DNA of 64,000 bases from Leptospira ilyithenensis (lineage in GTDB: Bacteria; Spirochaetota; Leptospiria; Leptospirales; Leptospiraceae): positions 124,001 through 188,000 of the forward strand of contig NZ_RQHV01000002.1 of the NCBI RefSeq assembly GCF_004771005.1. The letters are read 5' to 3'. The translations under genes and the position numbers were made by a program. A model generated the notes under the pieces. It was not told where the DNA came from. It ran no database searches and worked only from the letters and a program-made list of their open reading frames with translations. Positions 20,119-28,893 of the stretch are shown here, in pieces (the first letter of the stretch is position 1; each line of letters starts with the position of its first letter).

Positions 20119-20645
20119 GAGATCTAGCTAAAATTCGGATACAATCGAAGTTTGAGTGGCAAAAAGGCGAACTTATTTGAATAAAATTTTTATAAAAAGG
20201 AACATCACTTCACAAGTTGAAGGTGATATGATAAAAGGAATGCATTGGGTGGCGGGAGGTTAACCACCCGTAGATCAGCTGCGCTGATGGTTCTTCGAAC
20301 ACTTCTCCGCTTCTATTGACACAGAGAAGGGGGAATACCAAAATCCCATCTTATAAAGAAAGACTACTTCGAACAAAAAGAAAAGATACGAGTGTCTCAC
20401 GATCCTAACGTAGATAAAGTATCTCTCTACTCTTAAAAGCAAGTGAGATGTTTCTCGCGGTGGCGAAGCCATGGATGGCTGAAGCTTTTTCGTCGGAACA
20501 GGATGTTCCGCGAAAAAGAGCGGGAAGCATCGAACGCTTGTAACTATACTATCGAAATCCAATCTCCCTCGCTCACACTAAAAACTTCCTCACTGTTTTC
20601 GAAATTTTCGTCTCCTAAGATAGTCTAAATACCAAAGGAAGTTTC
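20119..20645. other. Gene-free, hairpin-rich intergenic tract
   Basis: I find no credible gene here. There are at least four short inverted repeats in a row: GGGTGG/CCACCC (20247-20269) around the palindrome GGTTAACC, ATCAGC-TGC-GCTGAT (20274-20288), GTTC/GAAC (20290-20300), and CTTCTC/GAGAAG just after. A longer hairpin lies at 20485-20518, CTTTTTCG..GGAACA paired with TGTTCC.CGAAAAAG. This may be a composite intergenic repeat or a structured RNA; nothing shows transcription. A good AAAGGAAG Shine-Dalgarno for the next gene lies at its right end. Confidence 0.45.
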
Positions 20646-21842
20646 ATGTCACGTTTTCTTGTTTTTATTTCGGTTTTTACATTGATTTTGGGAAGCGGTT
20701 ATTCATATACGGGAGTGCGCCTGGTCCAAGGTCTGGGCATCACCGGTTTGAACCTCGCGCTGTTTTGGATTCTGATTGTTTCACTTGTGTTGATCATTCC
20801 TGTTTCTTATTTTTTCAGTCAGACGGTAAATAAGGAAAAATACCAATCCATCTTATCGTATATCGCATTTACCAGCCTGGGATTTTTTACGATTCTCTTT
20901 TCTTTGGTTCTTTTGAAAGATATCACTACTCTCGGTATTTACGTCTTAAATCCGGTTGTCGGTTTGATTTCCCCCGACTTTTCCTTTACTGAAACTTTTT
21001 CTTTTTTGCCTAAGTGGAGTTATACGAACTATGCATTTGCATTAGGAACTATCGGTGCAGCGGGAACTCTCACAGGTGTGGGATTTTTCCAGGCACATCG
21101 TAGACTAAAAACAATTCATGTGGAGATTCCCGTATCAGGACTTCATCAGGACCTGGATGGATTTACCATTGTGCAAATTTCAGATATCCATATAGGACCG
21201 ACGATCAAAGGAAAATTTCTCACTCATGTCGTGGAAAGGGTAAATCGTTTGAATCCTGATTTTGTTGCGATCACAGGAGATTTGGTCGACGGGAGTGTTG
21301 CGAGTTTAAAAGGTCATATCCTGCCTTTGAAGGATTTAAGATCGACTTACGGTAGTTATTTTATTACTGGCAATCATGAATATTATTCGGGAGTTCTTTC
21401 CTGGATCGGAGAAGTGGAAAAATTAGGGATCCATGTTTTGCTAAATGAAAACCGCCTGATTAAACATAAATCCGCAACTCTTACAATCGCCGGTGTGACG
21501 GATTTGAAAGCGGGTAGTATTCTACCGGAACACAAAACCGATCCGAAAAAGGCCATCATAGGAGGGGAAAATTCCGATTTCAAAGTTTTGTTAGCCCATC
21601 AACCGGACAGCATCAAAGAAGCATCGCAGTACGGATATGACCTTCAATTGTCTGGTCACACTCACGGAGGACAGTACTTCCCCGGAAATATAGTGATTTA
21701 TCTGGCTCAGAAGTTTGTGGCGGGACTCCATCGTTATAAAGAAATGTGGTTATATGTTAGTCGGGGAACGGGTTATTGGGGTCCTCCGCTTCGTTTGGGA
21801 GCGCCTTCTGAGATTACAAAATTGACTTTGCGAAAGGCATAG
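20646..21842 (+). CDS. Membrane-anchored metallophosphoesterase
   Basis: A 398-residue protein with four N-terminal membrane segments (about residues 4-20, 30-58, 68-100, 130-150) and a C-terminal calcineurin-like phosphoesterase domain. All metal-binding blocks are visible: SDIHIG, GDLVDG, GNHEYY, LLAHQPD and [11 protein letters not shown]. The arrangement matches the YaeI/YkuE-type phosphodiesterases that act on membrane lipids such as UDP-diacylglucosamine analogues, though the exact substrate is not shown. A PnuC-type transporter gene follows after 23 bases, so the two may share an mRNA. Confidence 0.88.
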   Translation: MSRFLVFISVFTLILGSGYSYTGVRLVQGLGITGLNLALFWILIVSLVLIIPVSYFFSQTVNKEKYQSILSYIAFTSLGFFTILFSLVLLKDITTLGIYVLNPVVGLISPDFSFTETFSFLPKWSYTNYAFALGTIGAAGTLTGVGFFQAHRRLKTIHVEIPVSGLHQDLDGFTIVQISDIHIGPTIKGKFLTHVVERVNRLNPDFVAITGDLVDGSVASLKGHILPLKDLRSTYGSYFITGNHEYYSGVLSWIGEVEKLGIHVLLNENRLIKHKSATLTIAGVTDLKAGSILPEHKTDPKKAIIGGENSDFKVLLAHQPDSIKEASQYGYDLQLSGHTHGGQYFPGNIVIYLAQKFVAGLHRYKEMWLYVSRGTGYWGPPLRLGAPSEITKLTLRKA

Positions 21843-21865
21843 TCCCGTTAATTTCGGATTTCCGC

Positions 21866-22525
21866 ATGGATTTGTTGTCTTTGAACTATGTTTTATTTTC
21901 CGTCTTGGATTACCCGATCAGTCTTCTGGAATGTTTGGGCATCGTATCTGGTATTTTTTGCGTTTATTATGCATCCGTCGATCGGATTATCACTTGGCCC
22001 ATCGGGATCTTCAATTCGATCTGTTTTTTCTTTTTATTCTACCAAGTACATCTTTATTCGGATATGTTGCTTCAGATTTATTTTTTTGCTTCCAGTATCT
22101 ACGGTTGGATCTATTGGAAAAAAAGAAAGGGAGTTAAACCTCCTATAACGGACTTAAGTTGGAAAGTCAGGAGTTATTTGATTCTCTCCATTTTGGCTTT
22201 CAGTTTTCTTTTGGGTGAGCTTACAAAAAAACTTCCTATTTTCCTTCCCGCTTATTTTACAGAACCTCCATCCTTTCCTTATTGGGACGCCTTCACTACA
22301 GTAGCAAGCGTTATTGCCAATTTTCTTTTGGCAAGGCGGGTTGCCGAATCTTGGTACATCTGGATCAGTGTGGATGTGGTTTGTATTGTTCTTTATTATC
22401 TGAAAGACATTCGTTTGGTAACGATAGAGTATTTTGTTTTTTTAGTGATCGCGGTCTACGGATCTTATATCTGGTACAAAGAATCACGTACTGTCGCTTT
22501 TACAACATCAAATAACGAAGCATAA
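21866..22525 (+). CDS. pnuC: Nicotinamide riboside transporter PnuC
   Basis: A 219-residue membrane protein with seven predicted helices. It shows the PnuC hallmarks ITWPIGIFNS near helix 2 and YGWIYWKKRK after helix 3, the regions that form the substrate channel in this family. PnuC takes up nicotinamide riboside by facilitated diffusion for NAD salvage, pulled by intracellular phosphorylation. No NadR-type kinase gene is nearby. It lies just downstream of the metallophosphoesterase gene. Confidence 0.88.
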   Translation: MDLLSLNYVLFSVLDYPISLLECLGIVSGIFCVYYASVDRIITWPIGIFNSICFFFLFYQVHLYSDMLLQIYFFASSIYGWIYWKKRKGVKPPITDLSWKVRSYLILSILAFSFLLGELTKKLPIFLPAYFTEPPSFPYWDAFTTVASVIANFLLARRVAESWYIWISVDVVCIVLYYLKDIRLVTIEYFVFLVIAVYGSYIWYKESRTVAFTTSNNEA

Positions 22526-22551
22526 GGCGAAGTTATCCGTTGTTGTTGGCA

Positions 22552-22745
22552 TTAATCAAATAGAGTTTTCTCTTTTTCTATAATTCTTTTAATTTGCAAG
22601 TTTAGTAATAGTACAGGATATTTTTTTCTGAACTCTTGAGAGCGCTTGTTCGAAGCCTCGCCGATAATTTCAATGCTTCTGACAAATGCTCGCTTAAGAA
22701 CATCATCTGACAAAAAAGATCTTCAAGCATAAAGATAAGATTCAT
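22552..22745 (-). pseudogene. Decayed HepT-like (DUF86) toxin gene
   Basis: On the minus strand the frame from 22722 to the stop at 22552-22554 reads LSDDVLKRAFVRSIEIIGEA followed by SNKRSQEFRKKYP. This is the conserved core of HepT/DUF86 HEPN ribonucleases, where the RSIEIIGEA helix is followed by an E-F-R-KKYP segment. Upstream the similarity continues in another frame (MLEDLF), with a stop (22723-22725) between. The catalytic R-x4-6-H region expected after KKYP is missing; the frame instead ends in unrelated basic residues. No MntA-type nucleotidyltransferase antitoxin lies beside it. I read it as a remnant of a type VII MntA/HepT toxin-antitoxin locus. Confidence 0.6.
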
Positions 22746-22808
22746 GTAGTTGTCAAAATTCTTCTTACCGGATTTGAAGGTCACTAAAAAGTCAAGCCGA
22801 TTGTGATC

Positions 22809-23141
22809 CTAGCCCGCGTTTCGTTTGATTTTATCCGCCACAAATGCTTTGTACTCGGGAGAACCGAAACTTACATCCAATCTTATGATTTCCGGAGCTA
22901 TATAAGGATGATGTTTCATAATGTATTCTTCAATGGCAGTATAATGTTCCGCTTTCGCTTTGATCAGGATTTTGTTTTCCGTATCTACTGTAATTTTTCC
23001 ATCCCACATATAGAGCAGTTCCACTTCCGGGAAAATGGTCGCCGAAGTAATGATTCCTCGTTCCAACATCACTGTTAGATGTTCTTCCGCCATATCACGG
23101 TCCCCTATTGTGGTAAATACTAAAATATCTTCTGTTGCCAT
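22809..23141 (-). CDS. cutA: CutA1 divalent-cation tolerance protein
   Basis: A 110-residue CutA1 homologue of typical length. The family pattern is clear: VFTTIGDRDMAEEHLTVMLE, TSATIFPEVELLYMWDGKI, ENKILIKAKAEHY and YIMKHHPYIAPEIIRLDV. CutA1 forms a very stable trimer related in fold to PII signalling proteins. It is linked to copper and other divalent-ion tolerance, but its biochemical role is unsettled. An AGAGG Shine-Dalgarno precedes the ATG. The gene is 28 bases downstream of the protease gene, so it may be read from the same mRNA. Confidence 0.92.
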   Translation of the reverse strand: MATEDILVFTTIGDRDMAEEHLTVMLERGIITSATIFPEVELLYMWDGKITVDTENKILIKAKAEHYTAIEEYIMKHHPYIAPEIIRLDVSFGSPEYKAFVADKIKRNAG

Positions 23142-23169
23142 AATTCCTCTTTTCCAATCGTTACAGGAA

Positions 23170-25668
23170 TCAATCTTTTGAAAAGCCGTATTCCATTTCT
23201 TCGGATTGGTCTCCCACAGAATTCAACCGAACGATGGAACTTTCTTCCATTTCTCTAGCTAAGTCGAATTGAAAGCCGCTTGTTTTCAAACCTGTACTGC
23301 CGGGAGTCCATTTTCCTCCGTACTGTTTAGTTACCTTATCATTCACTTTTAAAATCGCAGTAAAATCCTGGTTGGAACCTGTGATCGCAAGTGATAGGTT
23401 TTGCGGTCCTAACTTGGGATCCCAATATAGGCCTGACCAATTGCCCAGAAAAGTTTTTGGAATCTCATCCAGGCTTAAGGCTCTCTTTTTTACCAAACCC
23501 GGTTCCTTGTTGAGAAACACGGATACTGCATTGGAATCTTTTGATTCCGATCCGAATTCCGATTTGGATCTTACGGAATATAAAAACAAATCGCCGGGAC
23601 TTCCCGGAAAGTTTTCGGAAAACTTTGTCAGTTTGCCTGATACTTGAATGAGAAATTGAAAGTCCGAATTCTTACCTTTGGAGTTGGAATTAACCTGTTT
23701 TCTGTAAATATAATACTCATTAGAGTCTTTGACCGGGTTCCATTTCAAAAGAACTTTCTTTTCTTTTTGGTTGATTTCGGCTGTTACATTTTCGGGAGGA
23801 GGGAGGATCGCTCCTGCGGATCTTTTGGAAAGTTCCGGATCGATATGTCCGAAAGCAAATTCACTCGGTTCCGCATAGCCTGTATTATTTGCTGCAATGA
23901 CTGTATAGGCAAAGGAAGCTCCATCCCGAATCTGGGGGTCCCCGTCTTCATAGCTTGCCTTTTCCGTGTCGAAAGGCCCGGAAGGATCTCCCGCTTCATT
24001 GAAGCGGTAAATAAAATAAGTCGTCGCTCCGGGTGCGGAATTCCAACTCAACTTGATTCGGTCGGAATATTCCCCTGCGGAAGCAGTCAGGTCGGTAACC
24101 TGACTTGGAGTTACTTCCGTGTTTGCCACATCCACTCCCAAACTATCGCTCCAATCTCCCACCTTAGAACCGTTTACCGTCGCACTCACCCGATAGGAAT
24201 TTGTTTTCTCTACAACAGGGGACGGATCTATGAAACCGGTTGATTTCACTTTACCGATCGTTTTCCATTTTCTGGTATTTTCAATTCTGGACACCCAATA
24301 CCCGTTGGCGCCTTCGATGGCAGACCAACTGAGGGAAACTTTGGGAGAGCCGTTGGCTAAATATGCTTTGGCAGTCAGTCCGACTACTTTTCCCAATTTT
24401 CCTTGGTTGTTCGGTACAGCGGCGGTAAATCCTTCCACATCTTTGGAAGGAGAAGATCTTTCTTCGCTTGAGATCGAAATGATTCTATAGATGTAAGTCG
24501 AGTCCGGGCTGACATTTGAATCGGCAAATGTAGGTAAATTCGAATATGCTAAATCTGTATATTTGCTTTCCCCGCTGTCTTTTCTTTGAATAAGATAGGA
24601 TACTGCACTGTCGCTTGCAAGCCAAGTCAGGACGATCATGGAATCGAATTCTCCCCGGGAAGCTTTGATATCCATAGGAGGACTCAACGGTTTTATAACG
24701 GGAGAAACTACCGTAGGCTGCTCTTGGATTGTGGTTTTCGGATTATCTATCAGCGCATAAGTTTCCTGTCCTACTTTGGCAAGCATTGCATATGAGATCC
24801 ATCCGAAACCTTTGTCTCCCCAATCTTCTCCCCAGGAGTTTTGTATTTTAAATGCTCCCTTTTTTCCTGATTTGGAAGTTTTGGAATCATCATAGCCCAC
24901 TATGGTCATCGCATGACCGCCGTAACTCTGTCCGCTGTTGGAATCGTAAACTTCGGATCCTTTCAGTTTGTAAAAACCGTCATCAATGATAATTCCGAAT
25001 AACACCACATTGCCACCGGCAAGCACCCGTTTGATTTCGTCCGGATTTTTGAAATTCAATCTTGAAAAGGACCGGATTTTGTAATTCAACGCTTCTTTTT
25101 TTGCAGATTCATTCGGTTGGGTTCTATAATCTTTGTCGGAATAAGGCATGCTGCTCCAGGGAACTACTCCGTTTGCTTGTAAAAACTCCAAAGTTTTATA
25201 ATAATAAAGTCCCGCGTCTTTTCCCCCGTTCTGCTGGTTGTAAATAAATGCCGGAGAAAAAACATTATCACCTTTCCCTCCTTTGAAAGGAGGATCATAC
25301 TTCGAAGATTTTCCACCGGTAGCCAAATAGGATTTGATCGCATAACCGGTTGCCCACGCAACACAGCTGTTTTGTTGTCCTTGGCTTCCCACGGGAGGCA
25401 TTTTGGAAGAGAGATCCGCTTTGGAAGGAAGCTCGTCGAAATTATTAAAATCTCTTTTTAAAGGAATGGAATCTTGGATTTCTTTCGGAGTGGGCAAATA
25501 CCCGCAATTGAAAACTCCGGGTTTGCAATCGGAGGACCGAACGGAACTAGGATCAAATGTCCCTTCGGAGAATAGGGGAGTAAAAGAAATAAGTAAATAA
25601 GCAAAGAGGAAAGCTGGTGCTCGTAAAAATGCGGATTTTAACGGATTTGCCTGTTGTGTTTGTTTCAT
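23170..25668 (-). CDS. Exported papain-like (C1) cysteine protease with fibronectin type III domains
   Basis: An 832-residue protein with a signal peptide (residues about 17-35, LLISFTPLFSEG). The papain catalytic set is complete: Gln96 and Cys102 in GSQGQQNSCVAWA, His252 in GGHAMTIVGYD and Asn277 in IQNSWG. There is no long inhibitory propeptide; about 60 residues precede the protease core. Four fibronectin type III-like domains start near residues 330, 425, 520 and 630. A C-terminal region of about 90 residues is unassigned. The start overlaps the upstream exported-protein stop in a TTATGA arrangement, so the two are translationally coupled. It probably acts in the periplasm or outside the cell. 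Confidence 0.88.
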   Translation of the reverse strand: MKQTQQANPLKSAFLRAPAFLFAYLLISFTPLFSEGTFDPSSVRSSDCKPGVFNCGYLPTPKEIQDSIPLKRDFNNFDELPSKADLSSKMPPVGSQGQQNSCVAWATGYAIKSYLATGGKSSKYDPPFKGGKGDNVFSPAFIYNQQNGGKDAGLYYYKTLEFLQANGVVPWSSMPYSDKDYRTQPNESAKKEALNYKIRSFSRLNFKNPDEIKRVLAGGNVVLFGIIIDDGFYKLKGSEVYDSNSGQSYGGHAMTIVGYDDSKTSKSGKKGAFKIQNSWGEDWGDKGFGWISYAMLAKVGQETYALIDNPKTTIQEQPTVVSPVIKPLSPPMDIKASRGEFDSMIVLTWLASDSAVSYLIQRKDSGESKYTDLAYSNLPTFADSNVSPDSTYIYRIISISSEERSSPSKDVEGFTAAVPNNQGKLGKVVGLTAKAYLANGSPKVSLSWSAIEGANGYWVSRIENTRKWKTIGKVKSTGFIDPSPVVEKTNSYRVSATVNGSKVGDWSDSLGVDVANTEVTPSQVTDLTASAGEYSDRIKLSWNSAPGATTYFIYRFNEAGDPSGPFDTEKASYEDGDPQIRDGASFAYTVIAANNTGYAEPSEFAFGHIDPELSKRSAGAILPPPENVTAEINQKEKKVLLKWNPVKDSNEYYIYRKQVNSNSKGKNSDFQFLIQVSGKLTKFSENFPGSPGDLFLYSVRSKSEFGSESKDSNAVSVFLNKEPGLVKKRALSLDEIPKTFLGNWSGLYWDPKLGPQNLSLAITGSNQDFTAILKVNDKVTKQYGGKWTPGSTGLKTSGFQFDLAREMEESSIVRLNSVGDQSEEMEYGFSKD

Positions 25669-26210
25669 AATTCGATCCTCTTCATTATTTGAATGATTTC
25701 TTTTTTCTTTTTGAATTCTTTCTTTTCTAAATCTTTTAATACGTAAAAAAAACGAGACTTCCTTGTTCCGACTCGGATGGAAAAAAAATTATAACTGATT
25801 CCTGTGATTTTTTTTTGGGGAGTGATTTCATAAGTAAAACTGAGTGCGTCCTTTCGGAGGAGATCATCTAATAATTTTGCATATGTGTTTTGATTGATTC
25901 TTTTTGTTATTTCCGTCGGTTCTGATTTTTGGTTTGTTTCCTTTCTTGAAAAAAAGAAACCTTTTGCATTTGCTTCGATTCTAATTTGTTTTGCATAATG
26001 AAATTCCGGGGCAACAGGTCCTGAAGTTTCATCCCAAATGACTTCCGCTGTTTTCCAATGACCTTGTTTTGTTTTCAGCTCGGAAGGAATCATTGAAGTT
26101 TTGGGAGAGGCAAACAGACTGGAGATGGAAAATATAAATAAGAAAAAAACGAATCGGTGAACGCAATGAATGAGTTTTGAAATTTCTTTACTGAATATTA
26201 AATTTTTCAT
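25665..26210 (-). CDS. Exported protein coupled to the C1 protease
   Basis: A 181-residue protein with an N-terminal signal (FVFFLFIFSISSLFASP). The rest is basic and beta-rich, with a conserved-looking block YEITPQKKITGISYNFFSIRVGTRKSRFFYVL. I recognise no family. It lies immediately upstream of the papain-like protease and overlaps its start by 4 bases. A protease inhibitor, chaperone or partner is therefore an attractive idea, but nothing in the sequence proves it. The ATG at 26210 lacks a clear Shine-Dalgarno. Confidence 0.65.
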   Translation of the reverse strand: MKNLIFSKEISKLIHCVHRFVFFLFIFSISSLFASPKTSMIPSELKTKQGHWKTAEVIWDETSGPVAPEFHYAKQIRIEANAKGFFFSRKETNQKSEPTEITKRINQNTYAKLLDDLLRKDALSFTYEITPQKKITGISYNFFSIRVGTRKSRFFYVLKDLEKKEFKKKKEIIQIMKRIEL

Positions 26211-26306
26211 TGGGGTGAAGAAAACGAGCCCAATCGTACATAGTGTTTCAGTATTTGCAATATTTTTCCGGTAAGATTGATAATTTCTTAAACAGGAAAA
26301 ATGAAA

Positions 26307-26558
26307 TTAAGTGGATGTACTATCTTCTTCTTTTTTGGTAAAGTAGGATTGAATTCCTTCCTGGAATTTATCTAGAATCCCTGATTGTTTTACAGTTCTT
26401 CCCACTCTTTGCCAAAAATGAATTTTTTCTTGGAATTCTTTCCATTCCAATTTCAGATCCAGGCGACGGATTTTAAGTAACATTCGAAGCTCTTCCATAT
26501 TCATATCCTTCGGATCTTTTTCGGAATAACGTTCGTGGTCTTTGAGTGGGTTGAACAT
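26307..26558 (-). CDS. Small YqjK-like cytoplasmic protein
   Basis: An 83-residue, highly charged, helical protein (MEELRMLLKIRRLDLKLEWKEFQEKIHFW). It has no membrane segment. It is the third gene after an ElaB/YqjD-like and a YqjE/holin-like protein, the position held by YqjK in enterobacterial yqjDEK operons. Similarity to YqjK is by position and size only. Confidence 0.6.
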   Translation of the reverse strand: MFNPLKDHERYSEKDPKDMNMEELRMLLKIRRLDLKLEWKEFQEKIHFWQRVGRTVKQSGILDKFQEGIQSYFTKKEEDSTST

Positions 26559-26570
26559 GGATTGACCGAT

Positions 26571-26933
26571 TTATTTTTTCTGTTTTAAAACCAATTCAAC
26601 AAGTGCAAATGCGATGATAAAAAATAAAATCCCGGTGCCTAAGCTTGCCAAAATGGGATCACCGTTTGACAGAAACTTTTGCAAGCTAAGGAAAATCGCA
26701 TAAGAAAAATAGAGTAGTGCGATAAATATAAAAAATAAGGCGGAAAAAATCCAGATAGAAGAAAAGATCAGATTCCTAAGGAATACGCTTACATTCTTTT
26801 GGATGTAAATTGCCATAACCTCCCAATAAGCCACAAGCTTATCCAGGAGGTCGTAAAAAGCACCTTTGAGTCCTCCTTTTTTGCGAGGACCCTTGCTGGT
26901 GTTAGATGTTCGTGATTGTGAGTGATTTGCCAA
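26571..26933 (-). CDS. YqjE/holin superfamily III-like membrane protein
   Basis: A 120-residue protein with a charged N-terminus and two adjacent membrane helices (about residues 54-80 and 92-115) joined by a short loop. This is the layout of the phage-holin-3_6/YqjE family. It begins at a TTG three bases after the stop of the DUF883 protein. In enterobacteria YqjE goes with YqjD, an inner-membrane ribosome-associated protein; here the same pairing is seen. It is unlikely to be a true phage holin, as no phage genes are nearby. Confidence 0.7.
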   Translation of the reverse strand: MANHSQSRTSNTSKGPRKKGGLKGAFYDLLDKLVAYWEVMAIYIQKNVSVFLRNLIFSSIWIFSALFFIFIALLYFSYAIFLSLQKFLSNGDPILASLGTGILFFIIAFALVELVLKQKK

Positions 26934-26936
26934 AAT

Positions 26937-27221
26937 TTACTTTTTTTTGAAAAACCAGCCCAAGGCGAGCCCAAGGCCAAGACCAACACCAAAACCGATC
27001 ACTGCCGCTTTTTGAGGATTTTCTTTTACATAAGTTCCTACATTGTCTATGACTTCTTTGGCGCGTATGCTTGCTTCTTCGCTTGCTTTGCCCAATTTTT
27101 GTTTGATGTCTGATACTTGTTCCATGTACTTCTCCTTGGCTCTACGCTCAATTTCCTTGGCTTTTTTCTCGTATAACTTAATTTCGTCGATTAAGTTTTT
27201 TTGCGATTTTGACTCTTCCAT
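26937..27221 (-). CDS. DUF883 (ElaB/YqjD-like) membrane-anchored protein
   Basis: I start at the ATG at 27221; a TTG at 27227 overlapping the response-regulator stop is the alternative. The product is about 94 residues: a long amphipathic, Lys/Glu-rich coiled coil (IKLYEKKAKEIERRAKEKYM), then ENPQKAAVIGFGVGLGLGLALG, a glycine-zipper helix, and a basic tail FFKKK. This is the ElaB/YqjD architecture. YqjD in E. coli binds ribosomes to the membrane in stationary phase, which is known of the family and only inferred here. Confidence 0.8.
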   Translation of the reverse strand: MEESKSQKNLIDEIKLYEKKAKEIERRAKEKYMEQVSDIKQKLGKASEEASIRAKEVIDNVGTYVKENPQKAAVIGFGVGLGLGLALGWFFKKK

Positions 27222-27223
27222 AC

Positions 27224-27949
27224 TCAATCAGGGACAACAATATTTTCATAATTATCGGTAAAACGATAACCGATTCCCCAAATAGTTTCAATCCATTCCG
27301 GTTGTGCGGAATTTTTTTCCAGTTTGGAACGGATTCGTTTGATATGACTGTCGATCATCCTTTCAAAACCATCCCATTCCACACCCCAAACGGACTCCAG
27401 AATCATCTCACGAGAAAAAACTTTGCCGGGTGAGCCAGCTAATAGTTGTAAAATGTCGAATTCTTTGCGGGAGATATTGATGATGTTTTCATTTAACGTG
27501 ACACGACGTCTGATGGAATCAATCTTGAGTGCGCCTCGCATGATTTCCCCAGCCTGACCCACGTTAGGTTTGATCCCGATCTTCTTATCCCATCTGCGAA
27601 AGAATACATCAACTCTGGTTTTCAATTCCCGTACTGAGAAAGGTTTGGTGATATAATCGTCCGCACCAAGTTCCAGTCCCATAATCCGATCAATCTCCTC
27701 TGTTCGAGCAGAAAGAATAAAGATAGGAGTGCTTTCGTCTGACTTTCGAATGGTACGACATATATCCATTCCATCAATGTCCGGTAAGGATAAATCCAAA
27801 ATCACCAAATCTGGATGATTTGATTTATAAAATTTTAACCCTTCCTCACCATTTTCATACATGGCGGTCGTATAATGCGCTGAATCGAGAGATTTACGGA
27901 TCAAATTGCCAATGTCCGGATCATCCTCTATTACCAAGATATTTTTCAT
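27224..27949 (-). CDS. OmpR/PhoB-family response regulator
   Basis: I start at [15 protein letters not shown] (ATG at 27949, AAGGGA just upstream), giving 241 residues. The receiver domain has the acidic pair in IEDDPD, the phospho-acceptor Asp in [12 protein letters not shown], a Ser/Thr in FILSAR and Lys in TKPFSVREL. The C-terminal winged helix carries [22 protein letters not shown] and [12 protein letters not shown]. No histidine kinase gene is next to it, so it is an orphan regulator here. The DUF883 gene starts within or beside its stop codon, implying that it is co-transcribed with the membrane cassette it may control. Confidence 0.92.
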   Translation of the reverse strand: MKNILVIEDDPDIGNLIRKSLDSAHYTTAMYENGEEGLKFYKSNHPDLVILDLSLPDIDGMDICRTIRKSDESTPIFILSARTEEIDRIMGLELGADDYITKPFSVRELKTRVDVFFRRWDKKIGIKPNVGQAGEIMRGALKIDSIRRRVTLNENIINISRKEFDILQLLAGSPGKVFSREMILESVWGVEWDGFERMIDSHIKRIRSKLEKNSAQPEWIETIWGIGYRFTDNYENIVVPD

Positions 27950-28013
27950 ATTTTTCCCTTGAAGTTCTATCTTAATTTGGTTCTTCTGGGAGAAAAAAAA
28001 AGTAAAAAATTCA

Positions 28014-28427
28014 ATGGAAACGCAAAGAGAACCAAAATCATGGGCAATGCTCGCTATCTTCGGCCCGAAGCTTCGTCCGGAGGAGATTTCAGAGCGATTG
28101 GCCATAGAGCCGGATTACTTTCATAGCCGTGACACAAAAGACATACAAAATGAACCGTTAGAACCCCATTGGCAGCTCAACTCCAAACTAAGTCCCGATT
28201 CTCCTTTGAATGATCATATTTGGGAATTGCTGAAAAGAGTGGCATCTGTCCGACGTGAATTGAAAGAAATTACTTCCAAATATGACGCATGCTTTTATGC
28301 ATCCGTGGAATTCGCAAGTCCCGATACGAAAGGAATTCGATTGGAAAAGAGAATTATGCTCTTGTTAGGTGAGCTTGGGATCAACCTGGAAATTCTTCCC
28401 TGGGAAGGAGAGGATTTTCGAATTTAG
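28014..28427 (+). CDS. DUF4279 domain protein
   Basis: A 137-residue soluble protein. The pattern [23 protein letters not shown], then EPHWQLNSK and a C-terminal [19 protein letters not shown] strand pair, fits the DUF4279 family, whose function is unknown. It is divergent from the response regulator, 64 bases between starts, so the promoters probably face away from each other in that gap. Its last 47 bases overlap the tail of the convergent STAS-like gene. Confidence 0.7.
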   Translation: METQREPKSWAMLAIFGPKLRPEEISERLAIEPDYFHSRDTKDIQNEPLEPHWQLNSKLSPDSPLNDHIWELLKRVASVRRELKEITSKYDACFYASVEFASPDTKGIRLEKRIMLLLGELGINLEILPWEGEDFRI

Positions 28428-28764
28428 TCCGAAGCATCCCGTCTCTTGTCTGAAAAAACAATCGGGTCATTCCGAATCTTTGTAAAAAATAATAAGAGGA
28501 AAAAGGGAGTCCCTGTAAAACCAATACTCTTTTTTTTGCACGAAGGTCTTTCGCCAATCTTAGGATCTGAGTTAGAAAAGACAGAGGGATATAATTCAAG
28601 CTTGAAACATCCAATTGAATGTGGGAACGGGTTTGAAAAAAAAGCATGGCAATGATGGAGGAAGTTTCTTCTTCTACCGCAGTATCAAACTCTTTGGATT
28701 GAATTTGAATTTCATATGCGTTTTCAATTTCACGAACAGACAAATATTTTGTGTTCTTAGCCAC
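28381..28764 (-). CDS. STAS-like domain protein
   Basis: A 127-residue protein starting at a GTG. Its core (HIQLDVSSLNYIPLSFLTQILRLAKDLRAKKRVLVLQGLP) has the beta-alpha-beta order of a STAS domain: a strand with a central Ser-Ser, then a helix and the next strand. The usual phosphorylatable Ser context (DLSGVxFIDSSG) is degenerate, so any role in anti-sigma antagonism is uncertain. A second-messenger or structural role is equally possible. No kinase or phosphatase partner is nearby. It converges with and overlaps the DUF4279 gene. Confidence 0.6.
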   Translation of the reverse strand: MAKNTKYLSVREIENAYEIQIQSKEFDTAVEEETSSIIAMLFFQTRSHIQLDVSSLNYIPLSFLTQILRLAKDLRAKKRVLVLQGLPFSSYYFLQRFGMTRLFFQTRDGMLRTKFENPLLPREEFPG

Positions 28765-28893
28765 GGTTAAAGGATGTATCGGAGACTTCGTTTTATGGAA
28801 ATCAAAAAATATGTTTTTTGATTATTTTACCCTTTGTATTTTCGAACCTTAATGGTTTACCGGAATCATTGTTTATTAAAAAGTAATATTTTT

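Noticed and set aside
20275..20562. Minus-strand 95-codon open frame in the hairpin-rich tract
   Set aside because: It has no family pattern, no Shine-Dalgarno, and runs through inverted repeats; the residues follow the repeat composition.
20001..20645. tRNA gene or CRISPR array in the hairpin-rich tract
   Set aside because: The inverted repeats have differing sequences without regular spacers, and no cloverleaf with a T-arm GGTTCNANNCC could be drawn.
22602..22784. Minus-strand 60-codon frame (MTFKSGKKN...)
   Set aside because: The HepT similarity is in another frame of the same stretch, so this frame is better explained as part of a decayed gene.
26571..26933. Phage holin
   Set aside because: The fold class is shared with YqjE, the neighbours are YqjD- and YqjK-like, and no phage genes are near.
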